From: CAWBOV01 sp963790525
Lineage (GTDB): Bacteria; Actinomycetota; Actinomycetes; Mycobacteriales; Jatrophihabitantaceae
Length of the DNA stretch: 64,000 bases
NCBI GenBank assembly: GCA_963790525.1
Contig: CAWBOV010000006.1
Coordinates: 744,001-808,000, forward strand
Direction: 5' to 3'
A program made the translations under genes and the position numbers. Below the pieces are notes generated by a model. That model saw only the letters and a program-made list of their open reading frames with translations, was not told the DNA's origin and ran no database searches. Each line of letters begins with the position of its first letter. Within the stretch, counting starts at the first letter, position 1. Of the stretch, positions 63,084 to 64,000 are shown one piece after another.

Positions 63084-63482
63084 TCAGGCTGCGTCGGAGG
63101 CAGCGACCGGCCCACCGATGCCCTCGGCCTCGACGGCGGCCTTGGCCACCACGACGAGCGCCGAGAACGCCGCGGCGTCGGTGACGGCGAGATCTGCCAG
63201 CACCTTGCGGTCGACGCCGATACCGGCCAGACCCAGTCCCTGGATGAACCGGTTGTACGTCATGCCGTTCTCGCGCGCGGCCGCGTTGATGCGGGTGATC
63301 CACAGCTTGCGGAAGTCACCCTTGCGGACCTTGCGGTCGCGGTACTGGTAGGTCGCGGAGTGGAGCAGCTGCTCCTTCGCCTTGCGGTAGAGCCTGGAGC
63401 GCTGCCCCCGGTAGCCGCTGGCGGCCTCGAGGGTGCTGCGACGCTTCTTGTGGGCGTTTACCGCCCGCTTCACGCGTGCCAC
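63084..63482 (-). CDS. rplT: 50S ribosomal protein L20
   Basis: A 132-residue L20, with the canonical start ARVKRAVNAHKKRRSTLEAA followed by SGYRGQRSRLYRKAKEQLL and FRKLWITRINAAARENGMTY. The GTG at 63482 begins it. The C-terminal 15 residues extend beyond the standard 118-residue length. L20 binds 23S rRNA and, in E. coli, represses its own operon. It lies 73 bases after rpmI. Confidence 0.98.
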   Translation of the reverse strand: MARVKRAVNAHKKRRSTLEAASGYRGQRSRLYRKAKEQLLHSATYQYRDRKVRKGDFRKLWITRINAAARENGMTYNRFIQGLGLAGIGVDRKVLADLAVTDAAAFSALVVVAKAAVEAEGIGGPVAASDAA

Positions 63483-63555
63483 GGTGATTCCTTACTGTTC
63501 TGGTCCACTCCGCCGTCGTGCCCGGCGTGGACTGGGTGGGAAAGAGAGGGTGCGG

Positions 63556-63750
63556 TCAGCGACCGAGGAGCTTCTTCACGCGCGGCACGTCGGCCGGTGC
63601 GACCTCGGTGGTGCCGGTGAGGCGGCGCGTCAGCCGGGACGGCTTGCGCTCCAGCAGGTGGCGCTTGCCGGCGTGCTCGACGAGCAGCTTGCCGGTGCCG
63701 GTGACCTTCACACGCTTCTTCATCCCGCTATGGGTCTTGTTCTTGGGCAT
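63556..63750 (-). CDS. rpmI: 50S ribosomal protein L35
   Basis: A 64-residue L35 (MPKNKTHSGMKKRVKVTGTG, KRHLLERKPSRLTRRL). The ATG at 63750 is canonical. It is followed by rplT and preceded by infC on the same strand. Confidence 0.98.
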   Translation of the reverse strand: MPKNKTHSGMKKRVKVTGTGKLLVEHAGKRHLLERKPSRLTRRLTGTTEVAPADVPRVKKLLGR

Positions 63751-63868
63751 TGTCTGATCCTCTGACTGCGATTGTCTGCCAGTGTCCGAACAGCTGGCAC
63801 GCTGGATGAGCACTGGCTCCCCGCCAGCCGTTGTCCGGCCGGCGGTTCGACCAGCCTGACGCTGGTTG

Positions 63869-64000
63869 TTACTCGCCCACCCCGGCAGGTGCCGGAGTCG
63901 GAACCGCCTCTGCGGCGGTCTCCTCGACGGAGACGTCCTGGGCGACGGCGTCCGGGTCGGGCTTCGTCCGGGAGGGCTTACCCGCCCGGTGCGGTGCGAC
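63869..64000 (-). CDS. infC: Translation initiation factor IF-3, 3' tail (partial)
   Basis: Only the last 43 codons are visible (PHRAGKPSRTKPDPDAVAQD ... PTPAPAGVGE, stop TAA at 63869). This acidic, Ala/Pro-rich tail is typical of the C-terminal extension of actinobacterial IF-3. The call rests mainly on its place upstream of rpmI-rplT; the IF-3 domain is outside the window. Confidence 0.75.
   Translation of the reverse strand, partial: VAPHRAGKPSRTKPDPDAVAQDVSVEETAAEAVPTPAPAGVGE

Overview
The window is chromosomal DNA from a high-GC actinobacterium. Gene order is close to Mycobacterium tuberculosis in four separate blocks: moxR-DUF58-spoIIM-RDD, gcvP-merR-DUF151-ftsR-garA-gcvH-DUF881-sbp-DUF881-pgsA, nadK-recN-steA-mctB-pyrG-nudix-xerD-parA-scpA-scpB-rluB-cmk-der, and infC-rpmI-rplT-trmH-pheST-argCJBDFRGH-tyrS. 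Protein style (a zinc-ribbon GarA, a long ArgG, many Ala/Arg/Asp-rich tails) fits the Pseudonocardiales, most likely Pseudonocardia or a relative. The genus is inferred from memory of protein families, not from a search; the complete 16S gene here would settle it.

Layout. 1-4.3 kb: 3' end of a MoxR ATPase, its DUF58 partner, a convergent SpoIIM-like membrane protein, an RDD membrane protein and a HAD phosphatase. 4.3-9.1 kb: a PatB-type C-S lyase, a DUF5999 small protein, and gcvP behind a glycine riboswitch. 9.2-12.5 kb: two MerR regulators, the DUF151 nuclease, GarA and GcvH. 12.6-19.7 kb: DUF881/sbp/DUF881, a CDP-alcohol phosphatidyltransferase, tRNA-Pro, Der, an acyltransferase, Cmk, chorismate mutase and RluB, nearly all broken by small indels. 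19.7-25.6 kb: ScpB, ScpA, ParA, XerD, a Nudix hydrolase and PyrG. 25.8-31.4 kb: an envelope cassette (glycosyltransferase, MurJ-like flippase, MraY/WecA-like enzyme) fused in operon with MctB and SteA. 31.5-40.4 kb: RecN, NadK, TlyA, a small protein, a HAD phosphatase, DUF1015, an SSB-like protein and a TPR protein. 40.5-46.2 kb: a complete rRNA operon (minus strand) with tandem promoters, processing stems and a terminator. 46.3-56.9 kb: the arginine operon argCJBDFRGH followed by mpg and tyrS, under an ARG-box promoter. 56.9-64 kb: an AlkD-like protein, pheT, pheS, a putative 2OG-Fe(II) oxygenase behind an iron-box-like palindrome, TrmH, L20, L35 and the tail of IF3.

Two themes stand out. 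First, base-level quality is uneven: 13.4-19.7 kb contains many single-base frameshifts in genes that are essential elsewhere, and isolated shifts hit merR, gcvH, scpB, tyrS, argH and pheT, whereas 20-46 kb has none. These look like sequencing or assembly errors. Second, the most interesting candidates for new biology are the iron-box plus 2OG-oxygenase gene inside the translation cluster, a repeated MerR-type operator placed at the same position upstream of the merR and garA promoters, and the MraY-like/MurJ-like/GT4 cassette next to SteA-MctB. Several genes (argC, alkD, DUF1015, HAD, RDD) look leaderless.
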